From: CAZUDO01 sp964618895
Lineage (GTDB): Bacteria; Desulfobacterota; Binatia; DP-6
Direction: 5' to 3'
Assembly (NCBI GenBank): GCA_964618895.1
Contig: CAZUDO010000127.1
Span: forward strand, 1 to 64,000
Length of the DNA stretch: 64,000 nt
The position numbers were made by a program, and so were the translations under genes. Position 1 is the first letter of the stretch. Each line of letters begins with the position of its first letter. Positions 1-8,620 of the stretch are shown one piece after another. Under the pieces are notes generated by a model that saw only the letters and a list, made by a program, of their open reading frames with translations, was not told where the DNA came from and made no database searches.

Positions 1-194
1 TCGCTCGGATGGACGCCGACACACAGGAAAAGGTTGGGATGTTCGCGCGCCAGGTCAAACGCGCGCGGGACGATCTCAGGCGCGTGGGCGATCTCGACCA
101 GGTGCGTGATCCCGGCGTGGTGGGCGCGGTCGAAGACCTGCCGGCGGTCCTTGTCGAAGCGCCGGTCGCAGAGATGGCAGTGAGTATCAATCAT
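1..194 (-). CDS. tatD: TatD-family metal-dependent hydrolase/DNase (N-terminal part, cut by window edge)
   Basis: Only the first 64 codons are in the window; the gene continues beyond the left edge. The start is the ATG at 194. The protein opens with MIDTHCHL, the metal-binding His-x-His strand typical of TatD hydrolases, and the visible part ends with a CVGVHPS segment, the second conserved TatD element. TatD proteins are cytoplasmic metal-dependent 3'-5' nucleases. It lies 40 bp downstream of metG on the same strand, the common metG-tatD order in bacteria, which supports the assignment. Confidence 0.85.
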   Translation of the reverse strand, partial: MIDTHCHLCDRRFDKDRRQVFDRAHHAGITHLVEIAHAPEIVPRAFDLAREHPNLFLCVGVHPS

Positions 195-234
195 GTCGTC
201 GCGGTGTCGCGGTCGCGGCAGGTCCTGCCGCGAC

Positions 235-1956
235 CTACGCCGAGGGCTCGAGCTCGATGCGCGGGAACAGGCTCTTCACCTCACCCAACGCCCGTCCGGC
301 GAAGGTATCGGCCCCAAACGCCGGCCGTGCCGCCTCGCCGCGCGTCTCGCCCGGCTTGCCGGGCAGGGCGAGCAGCGCCCACAGCTCTTCGCTCTTGCCC
401 GGGATGGCGGGCCACGACCAGATCGCCACCAGCCGCAGCGTCTCGAGCAGGGCGTTGAGCGCCGTGGCCAGCTCGCCGCGTCGTGCCTCGTCCTTGGCCA
501 GCGCCCAGGGCTTCACACGCTCGATGAACTCGTTGGCTCGCACCACCGGCGCCCACGCCGCGCCCAGCGCGTCATGCACGCGCAGGTCCTGGAACGCCTT
601 CGGGACCTCATCAGCCGCGACCGCCGCCGCAGCGGTGAGGGCCTCGAGCGCCTCGCGGGCACCCGCATCCTGGAGCGACGCCGGCGCCCAGTCCGAGGGC
701 GGTGTGCCGCCGAAATACTTGTGAACCATGGTGATGCTGCGACTCGCGAGGTTGCCAAGATCGTTCGCGAGGTGGGTGTTGCAGTGCTCGACCAGCTGCT
801 CGAGCGTGAACTCCCCGTCGCGGCCGGTGGGGATGGCGTCGAGCAGGTAGAAGCGCAGCGCGTCCACCCCAAAGCGCTCGGCCAGCTCGACCGGGTCCAC
901 CACGTTGCCCGCCGATTTCGACAGCCGCCCGCCGCGCGCGTAGATGAACCCGTGCACGTAGATCTGGCGCGGCAGCGGCACGCCGGCCGCGAGCAGCAGC
1001 GCCGGCCACAGCACGCAGTGGAAACGGCTGATGTCCTTGCCGATCAGGTGGAGGGCGTTGGTGTGCTTCTTGGCGGTGGTGCCCGCCCACGCCGCGCCGG
1101 GCCGGCCCTGGCCGTCCAGGTGCTGGAACTCGTCCTCGCGCGCCGCCCCTGGGCCGCCGGCCTCGCTCTCCTTGGCCAGCCACCAGAGCGAGTACTTGCG
1201 CTCGGGCCAGCCGATCGCCGAGAGGTAGTTGAGCAGCGCATCAGCCCACACGTAAACCGTGTGGCCGGCGGCGCCCTCGATGTCGTCGGGGAGCGGGATC
1301 CCCCAGGGCAGATTGGGGCGCGTGACGCTCACGTCCTCCAGGCCGTCACGGATGACGTTCAACACCTCGTTGCGGCGGTAGTCGGGCTGGATGAAGTCGG
1401 GGTGAGCCTCGATGTGCTTGAGGAGCGCCTGGTCGTACTCCGAGAGGCGAAAGAAAAAGTTGTTCTCCCTGATCTTCGCCGGGCGCGTCCCGTGATCCGG
1501 GCAGCGCCCCTCTTGGTCGAGGTCCTTCTCCTGCTTGTAACCCTCGCAGCCCTCGCAGTAGAGCCCCTCGTAGGAGTCCTCGAACAACGCCGGCTCGCCG
1601 GTCTTGGGGCTGCGTGCGTCGTTCAGGCGCCGGAACAGCTCCTGCACCGCCAGCTCGTGGCGCGTGTCGGTGGTGCGGATGAACTTGTCGTAGGAGATGC
1701 CGAGCGTGTTCCAGGCGCCGGTAAAGGTCGGGGCGAGCTCGTCCACAAAGGCGCGCGGGGTCTTGCCCGCGGCCTCGGCGGCGCGGGCGATCTTCTGCCC
1801 GTGCTCGTCGGTGCCGGTCAGGAAGAAGGTGGCGTCGCCGCGCTGGCGGTGGAAGCGCGCGAGCGCGTCGGCGAGCACCTTTTCGTAGGCGTGGCCCAGG
1901 TGCGGCCGGCCGTTCACGTAGTCAATGGCGGTGGTGAGGTAGAAGCGCGCGGGCAC
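235..1956 (-). CDS. metG: methionyl-tRNA synthetase
   Basis: Class I aminoacyl-tRNA synthetase that charges tRNA-Met in the cytoplasm. Visible motifs are HLGH at residues 19-22 (HIGH box), a single zinc knuckle C134-x2-C137...C152-x2-H155, the WADALLNYLSAIG region, IGKDISRFH near 306-313, and RLSKS at 344-348 (KMSKS box). The start is GTG at 1956, with GGAG a few bases upstream. At 573 residues it is the short form without the C-terminal EMAP-like dimerisation domain. Oddity: about 45 residues at 253-298, rich in Gly, Glu and Lys, sit between the GWP turn and the LIGKD strand, where homologues usually have a short linker. tatD follows downstream. Confidence 0.95.
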   Translation of the reverse strand: MPARFYLTTAIDYVNGRPHLGHAYEKVLADALARFHRQRGDATFFLTGTDEHGQKIARAAEAAGKTPRAFVDELAPTFTGAWNTLGISYDKFIRTTDTRHELAVQELFRRLNDARSPKTGEPALFEDSYEGLYCEGCEGYKQEKDLDQEGRCPDHGTRPAKIRENNFFFRLSEYDQALLKHIEAHPDFIQPDYRRNEVLNVIRDGLEDVSVTRPNLPWGIPLPDDIEGAAGHTVYVWADALLNYLSAIGWPERKYSLWWLAKESEAGGPGAAREDEFQHLDGQGRPGAAWAGTTAKKHTNALHLIGKDISRFHCVLWPALLLAAGVPLPRQIYVHGFIYARGGRLSKSAGNVVDPVELAERFGVDALRFYLLDAIPTGRDGEFTLEQLVEHCNTHLANDLGNLASRSITMVHKYFGGTPPSDWAPASLQDAGAREALEALTAAAAVAADEVPKAFQDLRVHDALGAAWAPVVRANEFIERVKPWALAKDEARRGELATALNALLETLRLVAIWSWPAIPGKSEELWALLALPGKPGETRGEAARPAFGADTFAGRALGEVKSLFPRIELEPSA

Positions 1957-2067
1957 ACGGTCTCCGGGTGAGAAAGGCGCGCGGGAGTATAGCGCAAGGG
2001 GGACAGGGTCCGCCGGACGAGCGGCCGGGACGCCGGGGGAGGTTGTGATACTTCCGCCCCGCGTCCG

Positions 2068-2073
2068 TATATT
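2068..2073 (+). promoter_or_regulatory. candidate -10 box for a leaderless sigma-factor transcript
   Basis: TATATT lies 7 bp before the ATG at 2081. If it is a -10 box, transcription would begin at about the start codon and the mRNA would be leaderless. A weak -35 (TTGTGA at 2043-2048) has a 19-bp spacer, so the promoter call is tentative. No Shine-Dalgarno is seen before 2081, which fits a leaderless start. Confidence 0.35.
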
Positions 2074-2080
2074 ACCTGCG

Positions 2081-2614
2081 ATGACCGCCGAGGACGCGCT
2101 GTTCGCAAGGGTGTGGGCCCGGGCCGCTCCAGCGGCTGAGGTGGACTGGGACGCCGTCTACACGGAGCAACTTCCGGGCGTCTACAACTACTTCCGCTAC
2201 CGCGTGGGGGACGGCCCGGTCGCCGAAGACCTGACCTCGATCACCTTCGAGAAGGCCTGGCGGGCGCGCAATCGGTACCGCCGTGAGCTGGCTGGGTTCG
2301 CGACCTGGCTGATGGCGATCGCCCGCAACGTGGCGGTGGACCACTTCCGGGCTCACCTGAGGCACGCCTCGATGGACGAGGCCGAAACGGTCTCGACCGG
2401 GGTCACACCCGAGGACCTGGCCGAGCGACGGTCGGACCTGGACCGCCTCGAGCGGTTGCTGGAGACCCTGCCGGATCGCGAGCGCGAGCTGGTCGCGCTC
2501 AAGTACGGGGCGGAGCTCACCAACCGGGCCATCGCACGGCAGATGGGATTGAGCGAGTCGAACGTGGGCACGCTGCTGCACCGCACGGTGCAGACCCTGC
2601 GCGCCCGATGGTGA
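2081..2614 (+). CDS. ECF-type RNA polymerase sigma factor
   Basis: A 177-residue sigma-70 family protein. Region 2 is visible in LPGVYNYFRYRVGDGPVAEDLTS and the following FEKAWRAR...FATWLMAIARNVAVDHFR segment. Region 4 is in the LPDRERELVALKYGAELTN stretch with the helix-turn-helix IARQMGLSESNVGTLLHRT. The ATG at 2081 is preferred over the upstream in-frame codon at 2045 because homology begins just after it. The next gene encodes a membrane-anchored protein that is probably its regulator, and an ABC exporter follows, suggesting one transcription unit to about 5411. Confidence 0.9.
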   Translation: MTAEDALFARVWARAAPAAEVDWDAVYTEQLPGVYNYFRYRVGDGPVAEDLTSITFEKAWRARNRYRRELAGFATWLMAIARNVAVDHFRAHLRHASMDEAETVSTGVTPEDLAERRSDLDRLERLLETLPDRERELVALKYGAELTNRAIARQMGLSESNVGTLLHRTVQTLRARW

Positions 2615-2628
2615 ACGGGGGGATTCCG

Positions 2629-3606
2629 ATGGATATGGATGACAAGTTCCTGCACGACCACCGCCGCGGCCCGGCACCGGGCTTCGCCCGCCGGCTGCGT
2701 GAGAGGCTGCGCGATCAGGAGGAGACGACCCAGGTGCGCGCGTGGCGGCCGCTGGTCTTCGCCGCGGCGGCCGCGGCCGTCGTGGCCACGCTGTTCGCGT
2801 TCCCGGCGGTCCGCGCCGGGGCGCAGTCCATGCTCGACCTGTTCCGCGTGCGGAGCTTCGTTGCGGTCCCGTTCGACGCCGACCGGTTCGAGAAGCTGCG
2901 CGCGATGGACAACGACAATGCCATGCTGATCTTCGACCGGCATGAGGTGATCCAGGAGCCGGGGCGTCCGGTGGTCCAGAGCTCGACGGCCGCGGCGTCG
3001 GCGCTGGTCGGATTCACCGTCGAGACGCCGTCCCACCTTCCGAGAGGGTTGGCGCTCGACACCGTGGCGGTGACCGGCGAAGGCCGGGTGAAACTCGGGG
3101 TGAACACGTCGCGCCTGCGCGAGCTGCTGGCCACGCTCGATCTGCGTGACGTCGAGGTGCCGGCCGGGCTGGATGGGCAGGATATCGAGGTCCACATGCA
3201 CCGGGTCGTGTCCCAGCGGTTCCGCTCGGAGCGCAACCGGCTCACGCTGATCCAGGCTCGGAGCCCCGAGGTATCGCTGCCGGCCGGCCTGGATATGGCG
3301 CGGCTGGGCGAGATGGGCCTGCGCATCCTCGGGCTCGACGCGGGCGAGGCGCGACGCATCGCCTCGACCGTGGACTGGCGCAGCACCTTGCTCGTCCCGG
3401 TGCCGGCCAACGCCAGCTCGTTCCGCTCGGTCACGGTGCAGGGCAACCCGGGGCTGATGGTCACCAAGGTCCGGAAGGAGACCGACGGTGGCAGCCCGCG
3501 CGACGCCGGCAGCGTGGTGATGTGGACCGACGGGGACCGGGTGTTCGCCCTCGAAGGCAGCATCGGCGACGTCGACTTGCTCCAGGTCGCCGAATCCGTG
3601 CGATAG
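2629..3606 (+). CDS. membrane-anchored anti-sigma-like protein
   Basis: About 325 residues. The N-terminus is charged and cytoplasmic-like, a single hydrophobic segment follows at about residues 41-62 (RPLVFAAAAAAVV...), then a large extracytoplasmic domain. That is the usual layout of regulators encoded directly after ECF sigma factors, and the outer domain resembles DUF4367-like sensors in length and position. I chose the ATG at 2629, with a G-rich stretch upstream; an ATG at 2608 overlapping the sigma stop is the alternative. No zinc-binding HxxxCxxC motif is present, so an anti-sigma role rests on layout and neighbourhood. The stop is 10 bp before the ABC ATPase. Confidence 0.6.
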   Translation: MDMDDKFLHDHRRGPAPGFARRLRERLRDQEETTQVRAWRPLVFAAAAAAVVATLFAFPAVRAGAQSMLDLFRVRSFVAVPFDADRFEKLRAMDNDNAMLIFDRHEVIQEPGRPVVQSSTAAASALVGFTVETPSHLPRGLALDTVAVTGEGRVKLGVNTSRLRELLATLDLRDVEVPAGLDGQDIEVHMHRVVSQRFRSERNRLTLIQARSPEVSLPAGLDMARLGEMGLRILGLDAGEARRIASTVDWRSTLLVPVPANASSFRSVTVQGNPGLMVTKVRKETDGGSPRDAGSVVMWTDGDRVFALEGSIGDVDLLQVAESVR

Positions 3607-3616
3607 TCTCGGCCGC

Positions 3617-4570
3617 ATGAGCGGTTTTGCGGTCGAGACAAAAGGCCTCCGCAAACGATTCGGCCGCAAGCTCGCGGTCTCGGACCTCTCCCTGTCGGTC
3701 CGGCGGGGAGAGGTCTTCGGATTCCTGGGGCCGAACGGCGCAGGCAAGACCACATCGCTCAAGATGCTGCTCGGCCTGGTGTCGCCCACGGCGGGCCGCG
3801 CCTCGCTGCTCGGCGCCCCGATCGGCGACCGGCGCGCGCGCAGCCGGGTCGGATTCCTCCCCGAGCACTTCCGATTCCAGGACTGGCTCACGGGCCGCGA
3901 GCTACTGCGTTTTCACGGGAGGCTCTTCGGCATCCCGGAGCGCACGCTCGCCAGCCGTAGCGAAGCGCTGCTCGAGCGCGTGAGGCTGACCGAGGCCGCC
4001 GACCGCAAAGTCGGGGAATACAGCAAGGGGATGCTCCAGCGCGTCGGACTGGCGCAGGCGCTGGTTAACGAGCCCGAGCTCGTGTTCCTGGACGAGCCCA
4101 CATCGGGGCTTGATCCGCTCGGACGCCGCCTCGTGCGCGACGTCATCCATGAGCTGCGCGCGCGGGGCGTGACGGTGTTCCTCAACTCGCACCTGTTGGG
4201 CGAGGTCGAGGTCACCTGCGATCGCGTCACGTTCATCAAGGGAGGCACGACCCTCCGCGAGATGGCGATGGACGAGGCGCCGACGGGCACCGAGGTGGAT
4301 CTCAGGGTCGGGGCACTCGACGCCGAGACCGTCGCCGGCCTCGCGCGCTTCGGCGAGACCCTGCCCGTGGACGCGGGCGCCGAGGACCGCCCGGCCGTCG
4401 GCGGCCCGGGCAGCTGGTTGCGCCTGCGTCTGGCCGACGAGGAGTCGCCGCCCGAGATCGCACGCTGGTTGGTGGGGCGCGGAGTCCCGCTCTACGAGAT
4501 GCGAACCGCCCGCAAGTCGCTCGAGGCCTGGTTCCTCGAGATCATGGGCGACGACCAGGCGCCGGGCTGA
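3617..4570 (+). CDS. ABC transporter ATP-binding protein
   Basis: A 317-residue nucleotide-binding subunit. Walker A GPNGAGKTT is at 38-46, the signature-like YSKGMLQRVGLAQAL starts near 135, and Walker B LVFLDEP is at 155-161, followed by the D-loop GLDPLG. About 90 residues beyond the core ATPase match the C-terminal extension common in ABC-2 exporter ATPases (CcmA/NatA type). The membrane subunit begins 4 bp downstream, so this is a two-component export or membrane-remodelling transporter. The substrate cannot be read from sequence. It appears cotranscribed with the sigma/anti-sigma pair. Confidence 0.9.
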   Translation: MSGFAVETKGLRKRFGRKLAVSDLSLSVRRGEVFGFLGPNGAGKTTSLKMLLGLVSPTAGRASLLGAPIGDRRARSRVGFLPEHFRFQDWLTGRELLRFHGRLFGIPERTLASRSEALLERVRLTEAADRKVGEYSKGMLQRVGLAQALVNEPELVFLDEPTSGLDPLGRRLVRDVIHELRARGVTVFLNSHLLGEVEVTCDRVTFIKGGTTLREMAMDEAPTGTEVDLRVGALDAETVAGLARFGETLPVDAGAEDRPAVGGPGSWLRLRLADEESPPEIARWLVGRGVPLYEMRTARKSLEAWFLEIMGDDQAPG

Positions 4571-4574
4571 TCCC

Positions 4575-5411
4575 ATGCGACGCATTCTCGTGGTGGCCCA
4601 CCTCACGCTGCACGAAGCGCTCCGTCGCCGGGTGCTGCTCGCGGCGCTGCTGGGAGGGCTGGCGTTCCTCCTTCTGTACGCCATCGGGTTCCACTTCATC
4701 GTGCGCGACTTGGCAGACAACGCGAAGACGACCCTGGTCGAGCGACGGATGGCGCTCACCATGCTCACGCTCGCCGGACTCTATGCCGTCAATCTGCTCT
4801 CGGTGATGAGCGCGGTCCTGCTCCCGGTGGACGCCATTTCGGGCGAGATCGCCTCGGGCTCGATCCAGACCCTGGCGGCCAAGCCCGTGCGGCGTTCCGA
4901 GATCGTCCTCGGCAAGTGGCTCGCGTACGTCGTCGTCGTCGCCGGTTACCTGCTGGTGATGGCGGGAGGCGTGCTGCTCGTCGCCCGTCTGATCGGCGGC
5001 TTCGCCCCGCCCCATTCGGGCGCCGGCCTGCCGGTGATGCTGGTCGAGGTCGTGGTGCTGGTCTCGGTCTCGATCGCCGGCGGCACCCGGCTCTCGACCG
5101 TGACCAACGGGATGGCGGCGTTCGGGCTATACGGGCTCGCGTTCATCGGCCACTGGGTGGAGCAGATCGGGACCCACCTGGACAACGCGGCCGCCCGGAA
5201 CGTCGGCACGGTCGCGAGCCTCATCATGCCGGCCGAAGCGCTGTGGCAGCGCGCCGCCTGGCTCATGCAGCCGACGATCATGCGCGAGCTGCACGCCACG
5301 CCGTTCTCGCCCGCCTCGGTGCCGAGTCAGGCGATCGTCTGGTGGGCGCTGGGATACACGGCGGTCGCGGTCCTGGTCGCGGTGCGGGGGTTCGCGAAGC
5401 GCGGGCTCTAG
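4575..5411 (+). CDS. ABC-2 type transporter permease
   Basis: A 278-residue integral membrane protein with about six hydrophobic segments. It begins MRRILVVAHLTLHEALRRRVL, the typical N-terminus of NosY/ABC-2 permeases. The internal GEIASGSIQTLAAKPVRRSEIVLGKW segment is the conserved ABC-2 cytoplasmic loop that contacts the ATPase. The gene is 4 bp downstream of its ATPase. It ends 25 bp before the convergent stop of the RicT-like gene, with no clear terminator between them. Confidence 0.88.
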   Translation: MRRILVVAHLTLHEALRRRVLLAALLGGLAFLLLYAIGFHFIVRDLADNAKTTLVERRMALTMLTLAGLYAVNLLSVMSAVLLPVDAISGEIASGSIQTLAAKPVRRSEIVLGKWLAYVVVVAGYLLVMAGGVLLVARLIGGFAPPHSGAGLPVMLVEVVVLVSVSIAGGTRLSTVTNGMAAFGLYGLAFIGHWVEQIGTHLDNAAARNVGTVASLIMPAEALWQRAAWLMQPTIMRELHATPFSPASVPSQAIVWWALGYTAVAVLVAVRGFAKRGL

Positions 5412-5436
5412 CCCGTGCAGTCGCGCGGCTCAGCGG

Positions 5437-6366
5437 TCACTGGGCCGGCGTGTCCGGCGGATCCGCCCACGCATCGGGCGGGGCTTCCCCCTCGGAGTCC
5501 GGCGGCAGGTCCCCATTCGTGCCCTTCTTCTTCGCCCCGCAGTTGCAGTCACCGCATGTGTGGTAGGGGCCGGGCGGAAGGTCGGCGTAGGCCACCCGGT
5601 GCTCGCCGCCCTCATCGTCCCGCAGCCACACCGCCTCGTGGTAGATCTCGGTGCGTGTGACGGTCAGGACTCCTTTGCCGGTCCTCAGCTTGGTGCCGGC
5701 CGGCGGGAGCATCTTGTGGTTCTCGCGATAGATCGTCAGCTCGTAGGCCAGGCAGCAGAGCAACCGCCCGCACGCCCCCGAAATCTTGCCCGGGTTGAGC
5801 GAGAGTTGCTGCTCGCGCGCCATCTTGAGCGTGACCGGGTGGAAGTCCTTGAGCCACGTGGAGCAGCAGAACGCGCGCCCGCAGGGGCCGCAGCCGTCGA
5901 GGCGCTTGGCCTGATCGCGCACGCCGATCTGGCGCAGCTCGACCCGGGTGTGAAAGCGGGCGGCCAGGTCCTTCACCAGATCCCGGAAGTCCACCCGGTG
6001 CTCGGCCGAGAAGTAGAAGGTGATGCGGTGGGCCGCGAAGGCCACCTCGACCTCGGAGAGGTCCATCTTGAGCTCGCGCGCCTCGATCCGCGCCCGGCAG
6101 TACTCGAACGCGGTGCCCTCGAGTGCGTGGTTGTGGTCCTGCTGATCGAGGTCCTCCTCGGTCGCCTTGCGGATGATCTCGCGCGTGACGTTGCCGGGGC
6201 GCTTGAGCGCGACCAGAGTCGGGTCCTTGAGGAACACGGTTCCGAGCGACTCACCGTGCTCCTGCTGCACGATGATCGGGTCACGGAGCTTGAGCCACAG
6301 GCTGCGCGAGTTGAGGTAGAACTCCCTGCGCGACCCGCGCAGGGCCACCTGGACGATCTCGGCCAT
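5437..6366 (-). CDS. PSP1-domain protein (RicT/YaaT-like)
   Basis: A 309-residue cytoplasmic protein of the PSP1 family. The C-terminal half has the cysteine clusters of the family: CGPCGRAFCCSTWL, CGRLLCCLAYE and, near the end, CGDCNCG. In Bacillus the homologue RicT (YaaT) works with RicA and RicF in an Fe-S-containing complex affecting RNase Y processing and phosphorelay activity; that role is known for the family, not shown here. The C-terminal acidic/Pro-rich tail (PPDSEGEAPPDAWADPPDTPAQ region) is a lineage-specific extension. In many genomes the gene sits next to holB. Here holB lies upstream on the same strand with a barrel-protein gene between them. Confidence 0.88.
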   Translation of the reverse strand: MAEIVQVALRGSRREFYLNSRSLWLKLRDPIIVQQEHGESLGTVFLKDPTLVALKRPGNVTREIIRKATEEDLDQQDHNHALEGTAFEYCRARIEARELKMDLSEVEVAFAAHRITFYFSAEHRVDFRDLVKDLAARFHTRVELRQIGVRDQAKRLDGCGPCGRAFCCSTWLKDFHPVTLKMAREQQLSLNPGKISGACGRLLCCLAYELTIYRENHKMLPPAGTKLRTGKGVLTVTRTEIYHEAVWLRDDEGGEHRVAYADLPPGPYHTCGDCNCGAKKKGTNGDLPPDSEGEAPPDAWADPPDTPAQ

Positions 6367-6494
6367 GGCCGCTGTCCTCTATGGCGGACGGGCGTCCGCC
6401 TCAACGCCGGCGTGGGCCGACGAGATCTGGTGATACGCGATCCGGGACCGGGATGGACCCGACTGCCCCATCCATCGGAGCCGGCTATGAAGAG

Positions 6495-6512
6495 CCCTCG
6501 CCGCGGCGAGGG
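6495..6512. repeat. 18-bp perfect palindrome in the ricT-like leader region
   Basis: CCCTCGCCGCGGCGAGGG is a perfect 9+9 palindrome in the 289-bp gap between the barrel gene and the ricT-like gene. It could be a hairpin or a protein-binding site. The rest of this gap (6367-6655) holds no supportable ORF apart from the hairpin at 6610-6639. Confidence 0.4.
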
Positions 6513-6609
6513 ACGGGAAACGAACGGCCCAAGAATAGCGCAGGGGCAGGCGGTGCGCACGCGCGCAAAACGGGCCCTCAGGATGGGCGAATCGGCAGGC
6601 CTGGGCCGG

Positions 6610-6639
6610 GGCGCCCGCTCACCGGAGGGCGCGGGCGCC
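6610..6639 (-). terminator. stem-loop downstream of the barrel-protein gene
   Basis: A 9-bp perfect stem (GGCGCCCGC/GCGGGCGCC) with a 12-nt loop begins 16 nt after the stop codon of the outer-membrane protein gene. There is no T-tract, so intrinsic termination is uncertain; it may instead protect the mRNA end. Confidence 0.35.
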
Positions 6640-6655
6640 ACCGGCGAATCCCGCG

Positions 6656-7210
6656 CTAGAAGAAGATACCGAAGGTGACCGGGACGATCATGGTGTCGAA
6701 CGACGAGCTGGCCAACCCCTGGTCGGTGAAGATGTTCTCGACCTTGCCCTCGACGAACCCGGCGATCCCGGCCAGCTTGAATTCGAGCCCGGCGCCCGCA
6801 TCGATACCGAACTTGGTCTCGGAAGGCCCGCTGGTGCCTGCGACGGTGCTCTTCAGATTGAACGCGCCGAGACCCCCGATGATGTAAGGCTTGACCGGGC
6901 CGACCGGGAAGCCATAGCTGACGTTCGCGAGCCCGGAGAGGATCTGTCTGCTGCCGGCCACGCCGGGGGCGAGGGACTTGAGGTCGAGCTTCGAGTAGCC
7001 GAACGACCCGCGGAGCGCCAACGGCAGCGCCGGAGCCTCCCACATCACCATCGCCTTGCCATGGAATCCGGTCTTGAACGCGTTCTTGGCGTCGCTGACC
7101 GGCACGCTCGCCCCCCCGCCGAAACCGATCTTGACCGGGAGCGCGGCCGCGGCCGACGGGAGCAGGACGAGCGACAGGGCCACGGCCCACATCACGAATC
7201 TGCGCTTCAT
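6656..7210 (-). CDS. outer-membrane beta-barrel protein
   Basis: A 184-residue protein with a clear signal peptide (MKRRFVMWAVALSLVLLPSAAAA). After it come alternating short amphipathic strands and Gly-rich turns, ending in FGIFF, a terminal-Phe signature of outer-membrane barrels. The pattern (GGGASVPVSDAKNAFKTGF at the start, one strand per 10-12 residues) resembles OmpW/OmpX-like eight-stranded barrels. The start is the ATG at 7210, with GAGGTG upstream; a longer in-frame extension to 7411 has no signal peptide and overlaps holB, so it was rejected. The ligand or function is unknown. Confidence 0.7.
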   Translation of the reverse strand: MKRRFVMWAVALSLVLLPSAAAALPVKIGFGGGASVPVSDAKNAFKTGFHGKAMVMWEAPALPLALRGSFGYSKLDLKSLAPGVAGSRQILSGLANVSYGFPVGPVKPYIIGGLGAFNLKSTVAGTSGPSETKFGIDAGAGLEFKLAGIAGFVEGKVENIFTDQGLASSSFDTMIVPVTFGIFF

Positions 7211-7374
7211 GGGGCACCTCATCGTGGGCGAGAGAGGAGCGCGAACACGGGCCGCGCGTCCTGGCTGAAGCTCGGTGAGCCCACGCTCACCAGGATCATG
7301 TTTTCGGTCAGCCGCGTCGGTCCCTTTACCATGCTGCGCCGGCCCACTCGGGGCTCGCGACGGGAGGCCGGTGC

Positions 7375-8580
7375 TCAGTAGTCCCAGCGCCCGGCCGGGT
7401 GTGGCGGCCACTCGCCTTCGCCGAAGCGGCCGCCCGCCACGCGCGCCATCGCGGAGAAGACGGTCATGTCGGCCGTGACGTTGCCATCGATGGAGCGCAG
7501 CGCTTCTTCGAGCACCGTGAGCCGGCGGCGGATCTCGTGCGCGTCGACCTGTTGCGCCTGGCGGCGGAGGTCATCCTCGCGGTCGCGGTTGGCCAGCAGC
7601 TCGCGCGGCGCGCCGTAACGGGCGCGCAGCAGGTCACGCAGCCACAGCTCGTGGAACTCGATCATGCGCCGGAGGGTCTCGCGACCGGTGCGTCCGTACT
7701 TCATGAAGCCCTGCGATGCCTTCCAGAGCCCCTGGGCGTCGCCCCGGAGCGCCGGCTCGATCAGCGCCAGGGCCTCGTCGCGCAGCTTCAGCGGCTCGGC
7801 CTCGCGCAGCGTCAGCGCGCGGGCGAGGCTGCCGCTCGCGAGCGCGGCGAGCAGGCGCGCCGCATCGGGCTTCACGTTCGCCCGCCGCGCCAGGAACGTG
7901 GCGATCGCCTCCTCGGAGAGCGCCGCGAAGCGCACGCGCTGGCAGCGCGAGCGGATGGTGGCCGGCAGCCGGTTCGGGCGAGACGAGCTGAGCACCCACA
8001 CAGTCGAGGGCCCCGGCTCTTCGATGGACTTGAGCAGCGCCGAGTACTGGTCCTCGCGCATGCGGTCGGCATCGCGCACGACCACCACCCGCCGCGCCGC
8101 CTCGAACGGATGGAACCCCAGCTCGCGGATGAGCTCGCGCGTGAGTGAGAGCCGGATCGACGCCGCCTTCTCGTACGTGAAGACGAACAGCGGATCCTCG
8201 CGCAGGGCCGCGATGGTCTCCGCTACCGTGCTGTCCAGCTCCTTCTCTTCGCCCGAGACCGGGAACAGGAACTTGAGGTCGGGATGCTGGAGCGATGCGC
8301 TTTTCCCGCAGGCGGCACAGGCGCCACAGGCGTCGTCGGGTAGAGCGGCGCCGGTGGTCGGTATGGGCTCATCGAAGAGTCCGGGTGCCCCGCTCGGGGC
8401 ACCGGCCCCACGCTCACACAGCAGCGCCCGCGCGAAGGCGAGCGCCGCGGTGCCCTTGCCGACGCCCGCCGGGCCGTGGAAGAGGTAGGCGTTGGCGAAG
8501 CGCCCCCCCGCCACGACGCCGCGCAGGAACTCGACGGCGGCGGGTTGGCCGATGAGATCGGCGAGGCGGACGATGGGCAT
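7375..8580 (-). CDS. holB: DNA polymerase III subunit delta-prime
   Basis: Clamp-loader AAA+ subunit, about 401 residues. Walker A GPAGVGKGT is at 36-44, and C85, C88 and C91 (probably with C55) form the DnaX/HolB zinc module before HPDLKFL. A degenerate Walker B region VVVVRDADRMREDQ and the SIEEPGPSTVWVLSSS sensor-1 region follow, with SRCQRVRF as the conserved arginine segment. The ATG at 8580 (MPIVRLADLIGQ) matches the usual HolB N-terminus; an in-frame codon at 8604 would add eight residues. It shares its strand with the genes on both sides. Confidence 0.92.
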   Translation of the reverse strand: MPIVRLADLIGQPAAVEFLRGVVAGGRFANAYLFHGPAGVGKGTAALAFARALLCERGAGAPSGAPGLFDEPIPTTGAALPDDACGACAACGKSASLQHPDLKFLFPVSGEEKELDSTVAETIAALREDPLFVFTYEKAASIRLSLTRELIRELGFHPFEAARRVVVVRDADRMREDQYSALLKSIEEPGPSTVWVLSSSRPNRLPATIRSRCQRVRFAALSEEAIATFLARRANVKPDAARLLAALASGSLARALTLREAEPLKLRDEALALIEPALRGDAQGLWKASQGFMKYGRTGRETLRRMIEFHELWLRDLLRARYGAPRELLANRDREDDLRRQAQQVDAHEIRRRLTVLEEALRSIDGNVTADMTVFSAMARVAGGRFGEGEWPPHPAGRWDY

Positions 8581-8620
8581 GCGGAGCAGGATACCGCGGG
8601 GCACGCGGGGAGGCGAAGCC

